In this document: positions 37,801-45,444 of the stretch, piece by piece | How the letters are laid out: each line of letters opens with the position of its first letter | Position numbering within the stretch: the stretch's first letter is position 1 | Origin: Oryzias latipes | Taxonomy: Eukaryota > Chordata > Actinopteri > Beloniformes > Adrianichthyidae | Assembly (NCBI RefSeq): GCF_002234675.1 | Contig: NC_019870.2 | Span: 5,216,485-5,280,484 of the forward strand | DNA length: 64,000 bases | Reading direction: 5' to 3' | The notes under the pieces: model-generated | The model's database searches: none | What the model saw: only the letters and a program-made list of their open reading frames with translations | Told to the model about the DNA's origin: nothing | Program-made: the position numbers and the translations under genes

Positions 37801-38937
37801 TCATGCCAAAAGGGAAGGGAATCCTGATCTCATCCATTTCCTGTTATGACTACCTTTGCAGAAATGTTTTTTTTCCCTCTACACTGCAGTTGCATCCACC
37901 TGATGAGAGCGAACCTCCTCTCTTTTGTTTCTCTGAACCCAGGAAGCTGGATAAACCTGGCAGGGCATGAGGTCCTGGGATCAGCCGCTCTGGATCAGGG
38001 ATCATCCCCATTGCTTTACAGAATGACGCAGCCTGTCAGACATGAGTTATGGGCCCTCCGGAGGCCACATTTATCCTATGGGTAAGACCCCAGCCCAACC
38101 TAAGGGCTTGGATAAGAAATCTCTGAATGTTTAAGATTTAAAACGGCCTTGTTGTGATAAAATAAAACTCTCGTTTCCTCTGTAGATAACTTCTGCAACC
38201 AGGAAGACTCATGTTGCATAATTCCGAAGAAGAATTTACGCTCAGATGAGAAGTTGTGCCAGGATATGCAAATCAGCGGGGGGGAAAAGGGCTTTCTTAA
38301 AGGGAAAGACCTGTTGCTATCTCAACAAAAAAGGAAACAACAAGAAGTCCAGCTGTCACTCCTCCTCAGACATTACATTACAGGACTGATCATTTATTTT
38401 CTGTCTTTTTAAGGACTGAAAGCAGAAAAATAAAACAAGCTGAATCCAGCTGTTTGGAAAGTTTTACACTCACGATTCATTGCGCCTTCGGCATTGCGCA
38501 ACGTGGGCGCACCATCTGGCCCAGGTTGTGCGTGGATTTGCGCCGTTTGGGCTCGCAGATCACATGGAGCGTGAGGCATGATACACGCGGCTTAATTCAT
38601 AAGGATTTGCAGTATCCACCACAGGACAGGAGCGCACACTTAATTGATAGTGACAGGCTCATGGAAGATAGATTACTGTCCATTCATAGCCACGCGCGTG
38701 GCTTATCCGGACAAAGGTGTCATTCGATGAATTCCCCATTTTCCCGATTAAGAGTCCGCGCGCGCGCTTTTCAGGTGTGGATCTTTGGGATCCGCTAATT
38801 GGATATTTACGCAGAGAAAAGTCGTCCTCCTACGCACATAAGTAAACTATACCTCTAAAAAGCAGGCCCACTGTGCTAAAGGGGGTAATATTCTTTATAA
38901 ATAAAACTACAACTTACTTGCTCTTAACAGAACTCAT
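2247..38937 (-). CDS. slc4a4: slc4a4: electrogenic sodium bicarbonate cotransporter NBCe1, B-type N-terminus, 25 coding exons
   Basis: NBCe1 moves Na+ with HCO3-/CO3 2- across the plasma membrane. Exons, 5' to 3' on the minus strand: 38937-38918, 34898-34825, 33446-33276, 26234-26102, 25237-25077, 24992-24813, 22632-22556, 21736-21579, 21501-21414, 18697-18543, 15549-15424, 15161-14987, 13872-13739, 12046-11784, 9034-8973, 8862-8677, 7284-7171, 6677-6516, 5966-5788, 5059-4987, 4358-4290, 3097-2924, 2856-2692, 2575-2485, 2290-2247. All junctions are GT-AG and in frame, giving 1077 codons plus stop against 1079 residues in human NBCe1-B. The cytosolic N-domain occupies about residues 90-450 and the membrane domain about 450-980. 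The family stilbene-site motif KKMIK is near residue 608. The C-tail has LDDV near 1001, proposed in the family to bind carbonic anhydrase II, and the PKA-type KKGS near 1026. The a/b paralogue is not decided. Confidence 0.96.
2485..2575 (-). CDS. slc4a4: slc4a4 exon 24: 91-nt penultimate exon, candidate alternative exon
   Basis: Encodes [15 protein letters not shown] followed by a Glu/Met-rich stretch, homologous to human SDCPYSEKVPSIKIP. The acceptor is CCCACAG and the donor GTGAGT. At 91 nt, omission shifts the frame of exon 25. In mammals skipping of the homologous 97-nt exon produces the NBCe1-C tail, so the same switch is available here. Confidence 0.9.
2692..2856 (-). CDS. slc4a4: slc4a4 exon 23: lysine-rich cytosolic C-tail
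   Basis: Encodes the end of the last membrane segment ([13 protein letters not shown]), then [16 protein letters not shown], a polylysine run and [11 protein letters not shown]. The lysine run appears as TTC/TTTC triplets on the plus strand at 2715-2768, so this coding sequence is itself a low-complexity tract. The mammalian D-N-D-D cluster after the PKA site is replaced by DSEMEF. Confidence 0.95.
3098..4289 (-). other. slc4a4 intron 21
   Basis: Non-coding. At 3660-3925 it carries AGTATAC-rich sequence resembling the MITE at 52727-52955. A (TA)n tract at 3923-3954 continues into (CATA)n at 3955-3997, followed by TTTAATTA-rich DNA to about 4085. No other gene signal. Confidence 0.7.
5390..5590 (+). 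mobile_element. Family-A MITE fragment with short reading frame, slc4a4 intron 19
   Basis: Contains an ATG followed by [14 protein letters not shown], a stop, then the family's 3' block (GTGGCCCGCC, TTCTACATC, AATAAGCTC). It matches the copies at 33821-34315 and 20085-20365. The rest of intron 19 (5060-5787) holds nothing else recognised. Confidence 0.7.
5967..6515. other. slc4a4 intron 18 with LINE/SINE-type 3' tail remnant
   Basis: At about 6220-6300 there is a stretch (GATAAGATTAAGCTTTATTG, then TGTACAGTCACACTTGG) resembling the tails of widespread fish retroelements. The family was not determined and the remainder is unremarkable. Confidence 0.4.
7285..8676. other. slc4a4 intron 16
   Basis: AT-rich intron. 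About 7790-8100 ends in GTGCACTGTCCC and an AATAAATA-rich tail, suggestive of a LINE 3' end. No ORF homology was recognised and no other element is evident. Confidence 0.4.
8677..9034 (-). CDS. slc4a4: slc4a4 exons 15-16: third extracellular loop with N-glycosylation sequons
   Basis: Exon 15 (9034-8973) and exon 16 (8862-8677) encode the large extracellular loop. Three Asn-X-Ser/Thr sequons are visible: NSS at the exon 14/15 junction, NGT in exon 15 and NIT at the start of exon 16. The loop diverges from the mammalian one, but the flanks (CRCIPG before, [13 protein letters not shown] after) are conserved. Confidence 0.93.
9035..11783. other. slc4a4 intron 14
   Basis: Long intron. It holds a hAT-like fragment near 9305 (CAGAGATCTGCAACCTGTGG, a common hAT-MITE start; no matching end found) and a family-B repeat at 10490-10740. 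The rest is AT-rich with no further gene or repeat recognised. Confidence 0.5.
10490..10740 (+). repeat. Family-B interspersed repeat
   Basis: Carries GAGAACTGGA near one end and the inverted TCCAGTTCTC near the other, with GGCTTCTTG-like and TTCCTGTTTGGAACGCCA blocks between. The same blocks recur near 24640, 30530 and 42330, and related partner blocks near 23335, 30740, 40840 and 42060. Confidence 0.6.
12556..13026 (-). mobile_element. Family-A MITE copy, slc4a4 intron 13
   Basis: Bounded by AAAGATCCACTGTGATGG on the left and CATGATTGGGGTTGGACTTT on the right, imperfect inverted versions of each other and of the family termini. Internal minus-strand blocks include the TTCTGCAGAAACTATA segment. 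The rest of intron 13 (12047-13738) shows nothing else. Confidence 0.72.
13873..14986. other. slc4a4 intron 12
   Basis: No repeat family or exon recognised. It contains a short GT run near 14156-14170 and short C runs near 14436. ORFs here are short and lack homology. Confidence 0.6.
15860..16474. mobile_element. Non-autonomous hAT-like element with 8-bp target duplication
   Basis: Begins CAGGGGTGTCCAAAC and ends with the imperfect inverse (reverse complement CAGGCTTGTCAAAAGC). It is flanked by aagtaaag (15852-15859) and aagtaaaa (16475-16482), a 7-of-8 match. Eight-base duplications and CAGGG-type ends are hAT hallmarks. No transposase reading frame is present in the 615 bp. Confidence 0.8.
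16483..18542. other. Remainder of slc4a4 intron 10
   Basis: About 16535-16700 resembles a fish MITE edge (TTTACATGGACGAAAGTAAT, later ATGTAAACACGCCATTCGG), with low confidence. The rest, to exon 10, is AT-rich with no recognised element. Confidence 0.45.
18698..21413. other. slc4a4 intron 9
   Basis: Non-coding. Apart from the family-A copy at 20085-20365, no element or exon was recognised. Confidence 0.6.
20085..20365 (+). mobile_element. Family-A MITE copy with short reading frame
   Basis: Starts near TTTAGAGTCCCCCGCCAATC and includes the conserved block with TTTTTGCAGAGCAGCAG. An ATG near 20303 opens [16 protein letters not shown] and stops soon after. The 3' terminal block of the family is missing. 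Confidence 0.7.
23335..23640 (+). repeat. Family-B interspersed repeat
   Basis: Contains the ACTGACTGTATAAGAGAACT end block, GTTTCTATGGAAACC, GCCAATCAAGAGTAAAC and CCTTACCACTTGAAA blocks shared with copies near 30740, 40840 and 42060. Confidence 0.6.
24101..24536. mobile_element. Probable non-autonomous DNA transposon (MITE)
   Basis: The ends are imperfect inverted repeats: left TTGTATCCGAATTCTCACTC, right GGGTGGGAATTCTGACATAG. Subterminal TATAGTGCA blocks face each other (ctatatagtgcagc and caatatagtgcact). No coding potential is evident, and the target duplication was not resolved. Confidence 0.55.
25238..26101. other. slc4a4 intron 4
   Basis: No exon, repeat family or structural RNA recognised. 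Confidence 0.6.
27353..28743 (+). mobile_element. GC-rich poly(A) retro-insertion of about 1.39 kb, possibly a LINE 3'UTR
   Basis: Flanked by a 16-base target duplication (27337-27352 and 28739-28754; the A part overlaps the tail) and ending in a 48-base A run (28696-28743), so it arrived by target-primed reverse transcription. The first 750 bp are very GC-rich, the last 600 bp pyrimidine-rich and then AT-rich with AATAAA at about 28542. Long ORFs open on both strands in the GC-rich part but resemble no family. No reverse transcriptase is seen. It could be a 5'-truncated L1-type 3'UTR or a retrocopied transcript; I cannot tell which. Confidence 0.75.
28696..28743 (+). repeat. Poly(A) tract, 48 bases
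   Basis: Tail of the retro-insertion, directly abutting the second copy of the target duplication. Such long runs are often length-uncertain. Confidence 0.95.
28785..28818. repeat. Poly(C) tract, 34 bases
   Basis: Homopolymer inside the right half of the split family-A MITE; other copies have a short mixed C-rich stretch here. Confidence 0.95.
30470..30860. repeat. Family-B repeat fragments
   Basis: Two adjacent pieces. 30470-30590 has TTGACTGTGTATGATAACTG and GGCTCCAAGAAGCCAAAATC. 30715-30860 has AAGTGGTAGGGGCGTGGAC, TTGCCATAGAAAC and GTCCAGTTCTCAGTTACAGT. They look like one copy broken by about 130 bp. Confidence 0.55.
31640..31893 (+). mobile_element. CR1/L2-like LINE 3' end (inferred)
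   Basis: A degraded coding tail ([17 protein letters not shown] in one frame) resembles the end of L2-type ORF2. It is followed by GGATCAATAAAGTTTATTC and a short TTCTA repeat, the tail style of fish L2-like LINEs. Clade assignment is tentative. Confidence 0.45.
33276..34898 (-). CDS. slc4a4: slc4a4 exons 2-3: NBCe1-B-specific N-terminus
   Basis: Exon 2 (34898-34825) encodes [20 protein letters not shown] and onward. Exon 3 (33446-33276) begins [14 protein letters not shown], continues with an arginine-rich RRRRHRR stretch, and ends with the ILKPL that precedes the common exon. In mammals this roughly 85-residue segment is the autoinhibitory, IRBIT-binding module of NBCe1-B/C. The intron between them (33447-34824) contains a family-A MITE. 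Confidence 0.93.
33821..34315 (+). mobile_element. Family-A MITE, most complete copy, with 55-codon reading frame
   Basis: Ends: TTTAACGATCCACTCCCATC on the left, GATTAGGTCTTTAA on the right (inverse of TTTAAAGACCCACTCC-type ends elsewhere). ATG at 34067 opens a 55-codon frame, [20 protein letters not shown] and onward, stopping at about 34234. The same ATG block occurs in the copies near 5400 and 20303. No transposase domain was recognised. Confidence 0.75.
34899..38917. other. slc4a4 intron 1
   Basis: Four-kilobase intron. Apart from the (GAATA)n array and adjoining LINE-like tail at 36436-36700, it is AT-rich without recognised elements. CpG density rises from about 37320 toward the promoter. 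ORFs near 37850-38085 and 38454-38798 have no homology I recognise. Confidence 0.55.
36436..36514. repeat. (GAATA)n microsatellite, about 15 units, probable LINE tail
   Basis: Fifteen perfect pentamers followed by CCTTATTTATCCTTAAGGAA. Read on the minus strand this is an AACTTCCTTAAGG-type end running into TATTC repeats, the tail style of fish L2-like LINEs, so a minus-strand LINE remnant probably extends to about 36700. Confidence 0.85.
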
Positions 38938-39330
38938 GTTGCCAAACTTCAAATCCGGTCCAAGTGTGCCAAAACTCCACGGGCGTCTTTAACGCTCCAA
39001 AGTAAGTGTGGCGCTTTTTTGAGCGTCTGAAAGCAACAAGAAGCTGCGGCCGTGGGGGCTATCTCGCCGGGATGATCTCTTGGACTCTACAAATCAAGCT
39101 GAACGCAAAACAAACAATCCTCATATCTGTCTGCGCGGCTGCGCTGCGGCGCGCGGAAACATCCTACGGCTGCGGATCGTTGGAAACGCGTAAAGACTCT
39201 TCGTGCGCTGCGTGTCTTTTTCCATTTTTAAAGAGCCTTCCCTCCTCCTGCGTGGCGTCACGCAGGGGTTGGATGGGGGCGGAGGTCACAAAGTTAGTTG
39301 TGGGTGGCGCAGGGAACGCCTCACGAGTCC
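38450..39330 (-). promoter_or_regulatory. slc4a4: CpG-rich promoter region of slc4a4
   Basis: This stretch surrounds and lies upstream of exon 1 and is much richer in GC and CpG than the flanking AT-rich introns (many GCGC, CGCG and ACGC motifs). It includes 5'UTR immediately upstream of the ATG. No TATA box was recognised and the transcription start was not fixed. Reading frames across it are GC-bias artefacts. Confidence 0.65.
38918..38937 (-). CDS. slc4a4: slc4a4 coding exon 1 (start codon exon)
   Basis: Encodes MSSVKS plus two bases of the next codon, followed by a strong GTAAGT donor. It joins exon 2 in the correct phase to give [17 protein letters not shown]. Mammalian NBCe1-B starts at the MEDEAV position, but here that codon is GTG, so the start must lie upstream. 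Phase, donor and the adjoining CpG-rich promoter support this exon; cDNA evidence was not available. Confidence 0.78.
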
Positions 39331-39830
39331 CCTCTTGGTCACGCGGGGAAATCTTGAGTTCCTTAAAAAATAAAAGCTCATTACCAACTCATCGAAATTA
39401 TTTTAACCAAAAAAAATCCAATAAACTCATCTAAAAAGTCTGACTTTTTATAAGTTTACACAAATTTAACATTGATTAAATATAAGTTTTCATAATAAAG
39501 TACTAAAAGCAGCTATTAAGGTACTTTTGCACAAATCCCATTAGCACTGCCAAATTAAGACAGGCAGAGGCGCAAAAATAACTCAGACACAGCAGCGCCA
39601 TCTATTGGTCACATTTTAAACAAAAAGGCACAGAGGATGCGATTATTTCAAGTTTATTGTCTTTGTTGAAGGACAGTTTGCACGAATTGATAAATACACA
39701 TAAAAAAACAAGAACAAAACTCATGAGGTTTAAAAACCGTGCAGGCATCCGGATCATTTTTTAAATGTACAGAACTTCAAATATCCCTCTAACATTGTCC
39801 GACTGATTCATCCACCACGTCCTCGGATCT
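39331..39830 (-). other. Gap between slc4a4 promoter and dck stop; dck 3'UTR
   Basis: Short intergenic interval. A minus-strand AATAAA (plus TTTATT at about 39652) lies some 180 bases after the dck stop codon and is a likely polyadenylation signal. The rest is AT-rich spacer; dck transcription ends within about 700 bases of the slc4a4 start exon. Confidence 0.55.
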
Positions 39831-39857
39831 TCACAAAGTGTTCAAGAACTCCTTCAC
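39831..39857 (-). CDS. dck: dck exon 7: 27-nt terminal coding exon
   Basis: After acceptor TTCCAG it encodes VKEFLNTL and TGA, joining exon 6, which ends GAG AAG before GTGAGG. Homology to the human C-terminus settles this over the roughly 40-residue read-through frame past exon 6. Confidence 0.92.
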   Translation of the reverse strand: MKEFLNTL

Positions 39858-42800
39858 CTGGAACAGAATAAACGGCAGTCAGCTCGGTGTGTTGCTCACC
39901 CGTGTGTGCAGAGCTTTGCGTGACGCCAACTCTGCTTGTGGTTTTAGAGGAAGTGAAACCGTGAAGAGGAAAAAATAAAAACTCAATGTTTACCATCAAC
40001 ACAGAACAGCTTAATAAGCAGTTCTGTGTCTCACGCTGCATTTATGAAACCCTGTTCGATGCAGAATTGAAAGGTCAATACCAGGGATCTTCTAGTCTAC
40101 ATAGTCCTTCAAAAGTTTCCACATCACCACTGTGGATATGCAGTTTTTGCAATAATTAACATTTATGGAGCACCTTGCATTTTTACAAGATAGTAAATTG
40201 ATCTTTAGACTGTGGCTGTCAAAATAGCCCTCCAGCCAAAATAAAGAAAATCAGAGTTTTCTAGCATCAGTGGCCGTTTGAAGACACAAAGCATCTTTGG
40301 AACGGTCATTTTAGTTACCAAAGATAATATATTATTGCAAACAGATAAATCAGGCAGATTTATTTTGACTCTGTGGTTGAAAATTAATTTAAAAAAAGCT
40401 TTTTAATAACTTACTTTAGGTAAAACCTGAGCTCTGAAAGGTCCTAAAATAATTAAATCAATTGAAGAACAGATTGCTGTTTCGGAATGCTTTAGCTTGG
40501 AAGGGTTGAGGACATTGAGAGTTTAGACCTCGGCGAGAACCATCGTCCACACATGGAGGAACATTTAACCACCATAGAAGCTTCGTAGGAGTGACAGACC
40601 GACCTAAGTGACTCAAGCTGGAGGCCTCAAAACTTCATTAAAAAAAACTGATTCAGTTGAAGTAAAAGATAAAGCCACTGCTGAGGAAAACAAACAAAAA
40701 TGATATAAACATCTGGATTATTTTTTGGACAAATGTTCTGTTTTCTTCCCGTTACATCTGGACTCAAACTGGTCACATTCAAGTAAAAAAGTCAAAGCAA
40801 CCTTCAAACACAGAGGTGGTAGTGTAATGATCAACAAGCTCACTCCTGATTGGTGAGAGCAATTGTCATAGAAACACAGACCTCCGTCTGATCTTGACCA
40901 AATACCGCTTACTGCCGTCATCAGGCTCCAACATGCCAGCAACTTTATCAATCCAGTTCTCATTTACAGTCGATAGTTAAAATGGAAAGAAACAGGAATT
41001 TGTGAACTGTCCAAAAAAAGTCTAATAATTCCAAAAATGATGTCAATGTAAACTCAAATCAAAGATGACCTTCCACAGCCGTTAAGGTTGGAAAAACCTC
41101 TCGAAGAGTTCACGACTCTTTTCTGCAAACTATACTGGATTCCACAAATGTGAGAAGTCCTCACCGACAGCTGATCCTACACATCCATCCATCCATCCAT
41201 CACATGGACTGGTTTATCTCAGAAAAGTGGGGTAGGTTTGAGGATTCTATGAAGCTCTCCTCCCTTAAAGACCCAACCCAATGAAATTAGTGTTTTTAAC
41301 ATGTTCTTGTGGCCTTTTTCTGAAGATGACGGACACATGTAAAGAAAATGAAGCTCAACATTGAGTTTCAGAGTATTTCTTATTCCATTTGTTGAATCAG
41401 GAGCAAACAAATATGCTGGGCGAGCCACAACCTCCCTACTCTAATCTCTCTGCAGTGCTGAGGGGAAGGGGGCGGCGCTGAACGCCACAGTCTTCATTTC
41501 TAATGAACTCCTGCCGCTCTGCAGAAACTATGTCCTAAACCTAGAAAACGACACAGATGTTTTGATTTTGGCTAAAAACAGCATTATCCTAATTGAAAAG
41601 ACCACTGGAAAGGGTTTGAAAATAGATCAATAGATGATCACAGTGGAACTTTATTTCTAGCTCCGATGCAACATGGCGGCACAAAATTAAAGACGGTCAA
41701 AACCCACGGTGGGTCCAGTTGACATTGAAAACCGTGGGGTCACTGAGTGCACCACTGCATCCATTCAACAGCTGATGTCACGCTCTGATTGCTGTGAATA
41801 AATATACGGTAGACAGTAGAGCAGGCAGGCATGGCCGTTGTTCTGATTTTGTTTAAATAGCCTCGTTAAACCACATTCCTGATGGATGTTCTACAGTCAG
41901 TTAGAAGAAATGTTATCACAAAAGTAAAGATTTTTATACAGATTTACTAAAAAACCTCAATTTCAACTTTATGAATCATTACCACATGGGGGTGATATAC
42001 ATCCCCAAAGGGGCATCTTGACCCAGGCCAGAGTCCTGTTGTTAAGGTACATGGTCAGAGTCAACGTTTCTATGGCAACTACTCTTGCCAATCAGGAGTG
42101 AGCTTGTTGGAAGGCCACACCCCTACCACTTGAAATGGGGCTACACCAAATCTGTCAAAAAAATGTTTTTTTGTTTTCTTTTTTATGTTTGACATGGGTA
42201 TCTGATTGGTCCGTTTATAACTTGAATAACTTGCACCACAAACCAAAAATATGAAAAAAATGTGGATGATCAAGGATTTTAATGTTTAAAAAAAAAGGTA
42301 GCAAGCAAGACTTTAAAAGAAGTCTATGGGATTTTGGCTACTTGGAGCCAGCAGACACTTCCTGTTTGGAACGCCATGAGCCGTCAGTATTTCACCACAG
42401 CAACCACCGAAAGACCTCCAGATGGTTCTACAGCAAAAGGCTGCGTTTCGGACGCACCTGTAGTTTCAAACCTCGTCACGTGCCGAGAAAATTCATTTAA
42501 AAACAACAAAAGAAAAAAATAAAACAAGGTTCTTTTCTTTACAGTATAGAAGAGCAGAGGGCGCGCTTCAGCGCCAGAGTACAGGCGGGATTCTGCTGAT
42601 GGTGCAACATTTGATCCATAAGGGACGGAGTGGTTTTGTCTCAGTCGAGAACAGCAGGTCAGCTCCACACCATACAGACGCCTTGATGGTTCATGGAAGA
42701 GCGCCCATCATGTCGACGTGGAGAAAGCCTTTGACCACATGCCACCACAGTTGAAAGCTTGAAAGTTTTGTCTTAATAGATCCTTAATTTTGGGGTTTTA

Positions 42801-45444
42801 ACACAAGTGAAAATCTCTCATCTTCCTCCAAATACTATACTTCATTAAAAAACTATCTTTTCGTGACTCATGAAAGGGTTCGTTTGGTTCAAAGAGCTGC
42901 AGAAAGAACGCCGACTTTCTAAGGAGGTCCCTCACCTTCTCGATCATGTCGGCGCTCTTGTTCTCGCTTTCTTTAAAGTCTTCGTTCACGTCGATGGTCA
43001 GGACCGGAACGTCCTTCAGATACTCAAAATCCATGCTGAGAAAGAAGAAACCAGACGTTGATGCGGCCGACGTGCAATCGTTTACCAGATAAGCCACACA
43101 ATCGCCATTTAAAGAACCACTCCAATGAAAAAAATCTTTTTTTTTAACATGTATTCATTTCCTTAAATTTTTATAACTCAGGAGCAGACGATAAATCAAG
43201 CACTCACTTCATGGTTTTGTGCTGCAGCCAGCTCTCGTGTTTGAAGTGGAGCTTCTCCAGGTACTCCAGGGGGATGTCCTGCTCCTCCTGCCTGCCTCTC
43301 AGGTGCAATCTCTCCAAACATTTCTACAAAACACACGGATGCTTGGATTGAGGCTACCGTAATTTTGGTTTAGAAAAACGGATACGGAAGCAGAGGCAGG
43401 ATGAAGGTACCTCCGGTGAAGCTCTGAGGTAGATGATGCCATCCAGCTCGATGTGCTTCCCGAACTGTTTGTGCAGCCAGCCGTGCCAGTCCTGGTACAC
43501 AGACCACTCCGTCTCATTCAGGCATGAACTCTCATACAGGTTGGCTGCAAAAATGTATCTGAAACAACCACAAAAATGAAAGGATGTGTCATAGTAAAAC
43601 CTTCAAATAAAACATTAACGCTGAGCAACAAGCCTACAGGATCCGAGGGGCATACCGGTCGCTGTAGATGGATCGCTCGAAAAACTGCACGGGGTTTTCA
43701 GCGTCCCGAAGCTTCCCGTTGGCGGATTTAATCTGCGCTCGGACCCGGCTGATGCAGGCGTAGCTCTGGAAGGTGTAGGCCCACCTCTCTGGCTTCTCGT
43801 ACATCATCTGCAGGACATTTCCTCCACTTCTTTGAGATGCAGTCAGCTCCTGCAGCATGACAGGGTTCTGTTTTTTATAACTGTGCAGGTACCATTAACA
43901 GCTGAAAAACCCAAACAAGTCTAAATGCATCAGTGAGAACTCAACTGCGGCAGCAGCGCTTTCAGAGGATGAAAGCACCAAACCTTCTTTTGTTTGCACT
44001 TTGCAAAGTCGCTTCAGGGTTTCATCAGATCCCTCTTTTGATCTACGAATGCTGTTGCAGTCACTCAGTTTTTTTTGTTTTTAATTTCGAAGAGGTGCAA
44101 CCAGCAGGTGGAGCCGAATCTGTAGCTGCAGGTCAGAGGAACTGCAGCAGACAGATCCTAGTTTCAAAGCATCATGGTTGACCTTCAGTCTATCCAGCTG
44201 AGATCAGATGGATTTTATTCATCCTACTAGGCACCAAAAACACAGTTTTTATTGGAGTTTGACTATAATTTTTGATTTATAGGTCCATAACATTTTCTAG
44301 TCTTCAGTTACCCATATTTCCTGTTTCAGACAAGCCTCTTTGTCTTGTTCTGATGCTTTGACAGTGTAATATAACCTCTTTGACTTCTTACTTCTTGTGG
44401 TTCATAACTTAAGCACCATTTTAAGCAAAACAATGCCTAATTTAATGTTTTCATGTCTTCTCACCAGAAGACAAAAAGAGCCTGATAATATCACTTGGTG
44501 GGTGTGTGAGGTAAACAAGTGTATGTGGGCTGTGACATGCTCAGCTGTGCAGGAGGGGCTGCATGCGTTCCCTTGGGTGTGTGATCAGTTAACAGCAGCC
44601 GCTGCTGATATTTGAACAGCTGCACTCCGCAGACAGAGGAAGGCTGCGCAGTTCTGCAGACAGCTGTCTGCATACATGCTCAGAAAACAAATGTGTGGGA
44701 AAGATTTATTATTAGGCTACCCTTCTGAATTTCCTGTAACTTAACCCTTGTGCTATCTTAGATGACCCCACCCTCACATTGACGGATAAAGGTGGAAGGA
44801 TTTCATGTAATCCGTGGACACCAGTGAAGATCACAAATCATTGAAGAAAAAAGGTTCAGCGCACTGTCTAGTGGGTCTAGATGACCCAACTCCCAATGGT
44901 AAAGTGCCTAGGATAGCACAAGGGTTAAAGTGCTTTTAAGTGGGCGTGGTCACGTCATGACGGGGACAAGTACCTCAAAGTCGTTCCCTGATGTTTGGAC
45001 GTTGCACCACCTAGCGATGGGCTCCGGTACTACCTCCCAGTCCGCGCTCTCCTGCTCCAAAAGGCGCACAAACGTCGACTTTCCAGCCGCTAAATACAAT
45101 TATTCGCCAAGTTAGTTTAATAAAGAATGGAAATAACCAATTCTATAAAACCATTAGGGGTATTTTAGATTTAAAAAGAAAACGTTACGTCAAAAGTGGC
45201 ACTAAGAATTTAGCATTTCAACGTAAATCTTAGCATAACGTTTTAAAAACATATTTTGGCAGTGTCACAAAAAAGTAGATGTGTTTTTAGAAAATAATTA
45301 TTTATCTTTTCGTGAATACTTTGCAATAATGACTCACTCACCGATGTTGCCCTCGATGGAAATGCGCTTTATCCTTTTCTCCATCGAGTCGTTCATGGAG
45401 TCGTTCATTGGTTCGGGGCACGGTCTTTTCGGATTAAAAGGCAT
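39831..45444 (-). CDS. dck: dck: deoxycytidine kinase, seven exons
   Basis: DCK phosphorylates deoxycytidine, deoxyadenosine and deoxyguanosine in nucleoside salvage. Exons on the minus strand: 45444-45342, 45089-44974, 43849-43656, 43558-43411, 43323-43208, 43035-42936, 39857-39831. They join in frame into 267 codons plus stop (human 260). The P-loop GNIAAGKS is at residues 32-39, split by intron 1. PEPIARW carries the catalytic Glu, FQSYACISR and ERSIYSDR match substrate and active-site segments, and RGRQEEQ is the Arg-rich lid. LTASQ keeps the Ser that is phosphorylated (Ser74) in human DCK. The C-terminus VKEFLNTL matches human VKEFLSTL and lies on a 27-nt exon. ATG context and N-terminal homology support the start. 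Confidence 0.96.
40815..40980. repeat. Family-B repeat fragment
   Basis: Contains CAAGCTCACTCCTGATTGG, GTCATAGAAACA and CCAGTTCTCATTTACAGTCG, blocks shared with copies near 30740 and 42060. Confidence 0.55.
41252..41652 (-). mobile_element. Family-A MITE, near full-length copy
   Basis: Left end TTAAAGACCCAACCCAATGA; right end GATCACAGTGGAACTTTAT, its imperfect inverse. Internal blocks GGGCGAGCCACAACC, TTCTGCAGAAACTATG and TTGGCTAAAAACAGCATTA are reverse complements of blocks in the other copies. The ATG-bearing reading frame seen in other copies is absent. Confidence 0.75.
42020..42400 (+). repeat. Family-B repeat, longest copy
   Basis: Runs from GTTTCTATGGCAACTACTC and CCAATCAGGAGTGAGC through CCCTACCACTTGAAA to GGCTACTTGGAGCCAGCAG and TTCCTGTTTGGAACGCC. 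Confidence 0.6.
42560..42770 (+). pseudogene. RTE-like LINE reverse transcriptase relic
   Basis: One frame reads [13 protein letters not shown], matching the RT motif A pattern V-D-L-E-K-A-F-D-R-V-P of RTE elements (compare 60890-60920). Upstream frames are broken. Short and decayed. Confidence 0.45.
43109..43198 (-). mobile_element. Family-A MITE terminal fragment inside dck intron 5
   Basis: Begins TTTAAAGAACCACTCCAATG, the family terminus, and continues about 90 bases. It makes up half of the 172-bp intron 43036-43207 and stops about nine bases from the exon 5 donor. Confidence 0.65.
43850..44973. other. dck intron 2
   Basis: Holds the TTAA-flanked MITE at 44741-44928; otherwise no recognised element. 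Confidence 0.65.
44741..44928. mobile_element. piggyBac-like MITE with TTAA target duplication
   Basis: The 188 bp include TTAA on both sides. Ends are CCCTTGTGCTATC (44745 on) and its inverse GATAGCACAAGGG (ending 44924), a 13-base perfect terminal inverted repeat. TTAA duplication with CCC-type ends is characteristic of piggyBac. No coding sequence is present. Confidence 0.85.

Larger units (their letters stand above)
39858..42935. other. dck intron 6, repeat-filled
   Basis: Three-kilobase intron before the tiny last exon. It contains family-B repeats (40815-40980, 42020-42400), a family-A MITE (41252-41652), a (CATC)n run near 41180-41204 and an RTE-like LINE relic near 42560-42770. Confidence 0.7.

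Noticed and set aside
39006..39434. 142-codon plus-strand ORF
   Set aside because: Lies in the CpG-rich slc4a4 promoter; open by composition, no recognisable domain.
42798..42935. A 45-residue C-terminal extension of DCK by read-through of exon 6
   Set aside because: A GTGAGG donor after EK and a distant exon encoding VKEFLNTL and stop restore the conserved C-terminus, so the extension is intronic.
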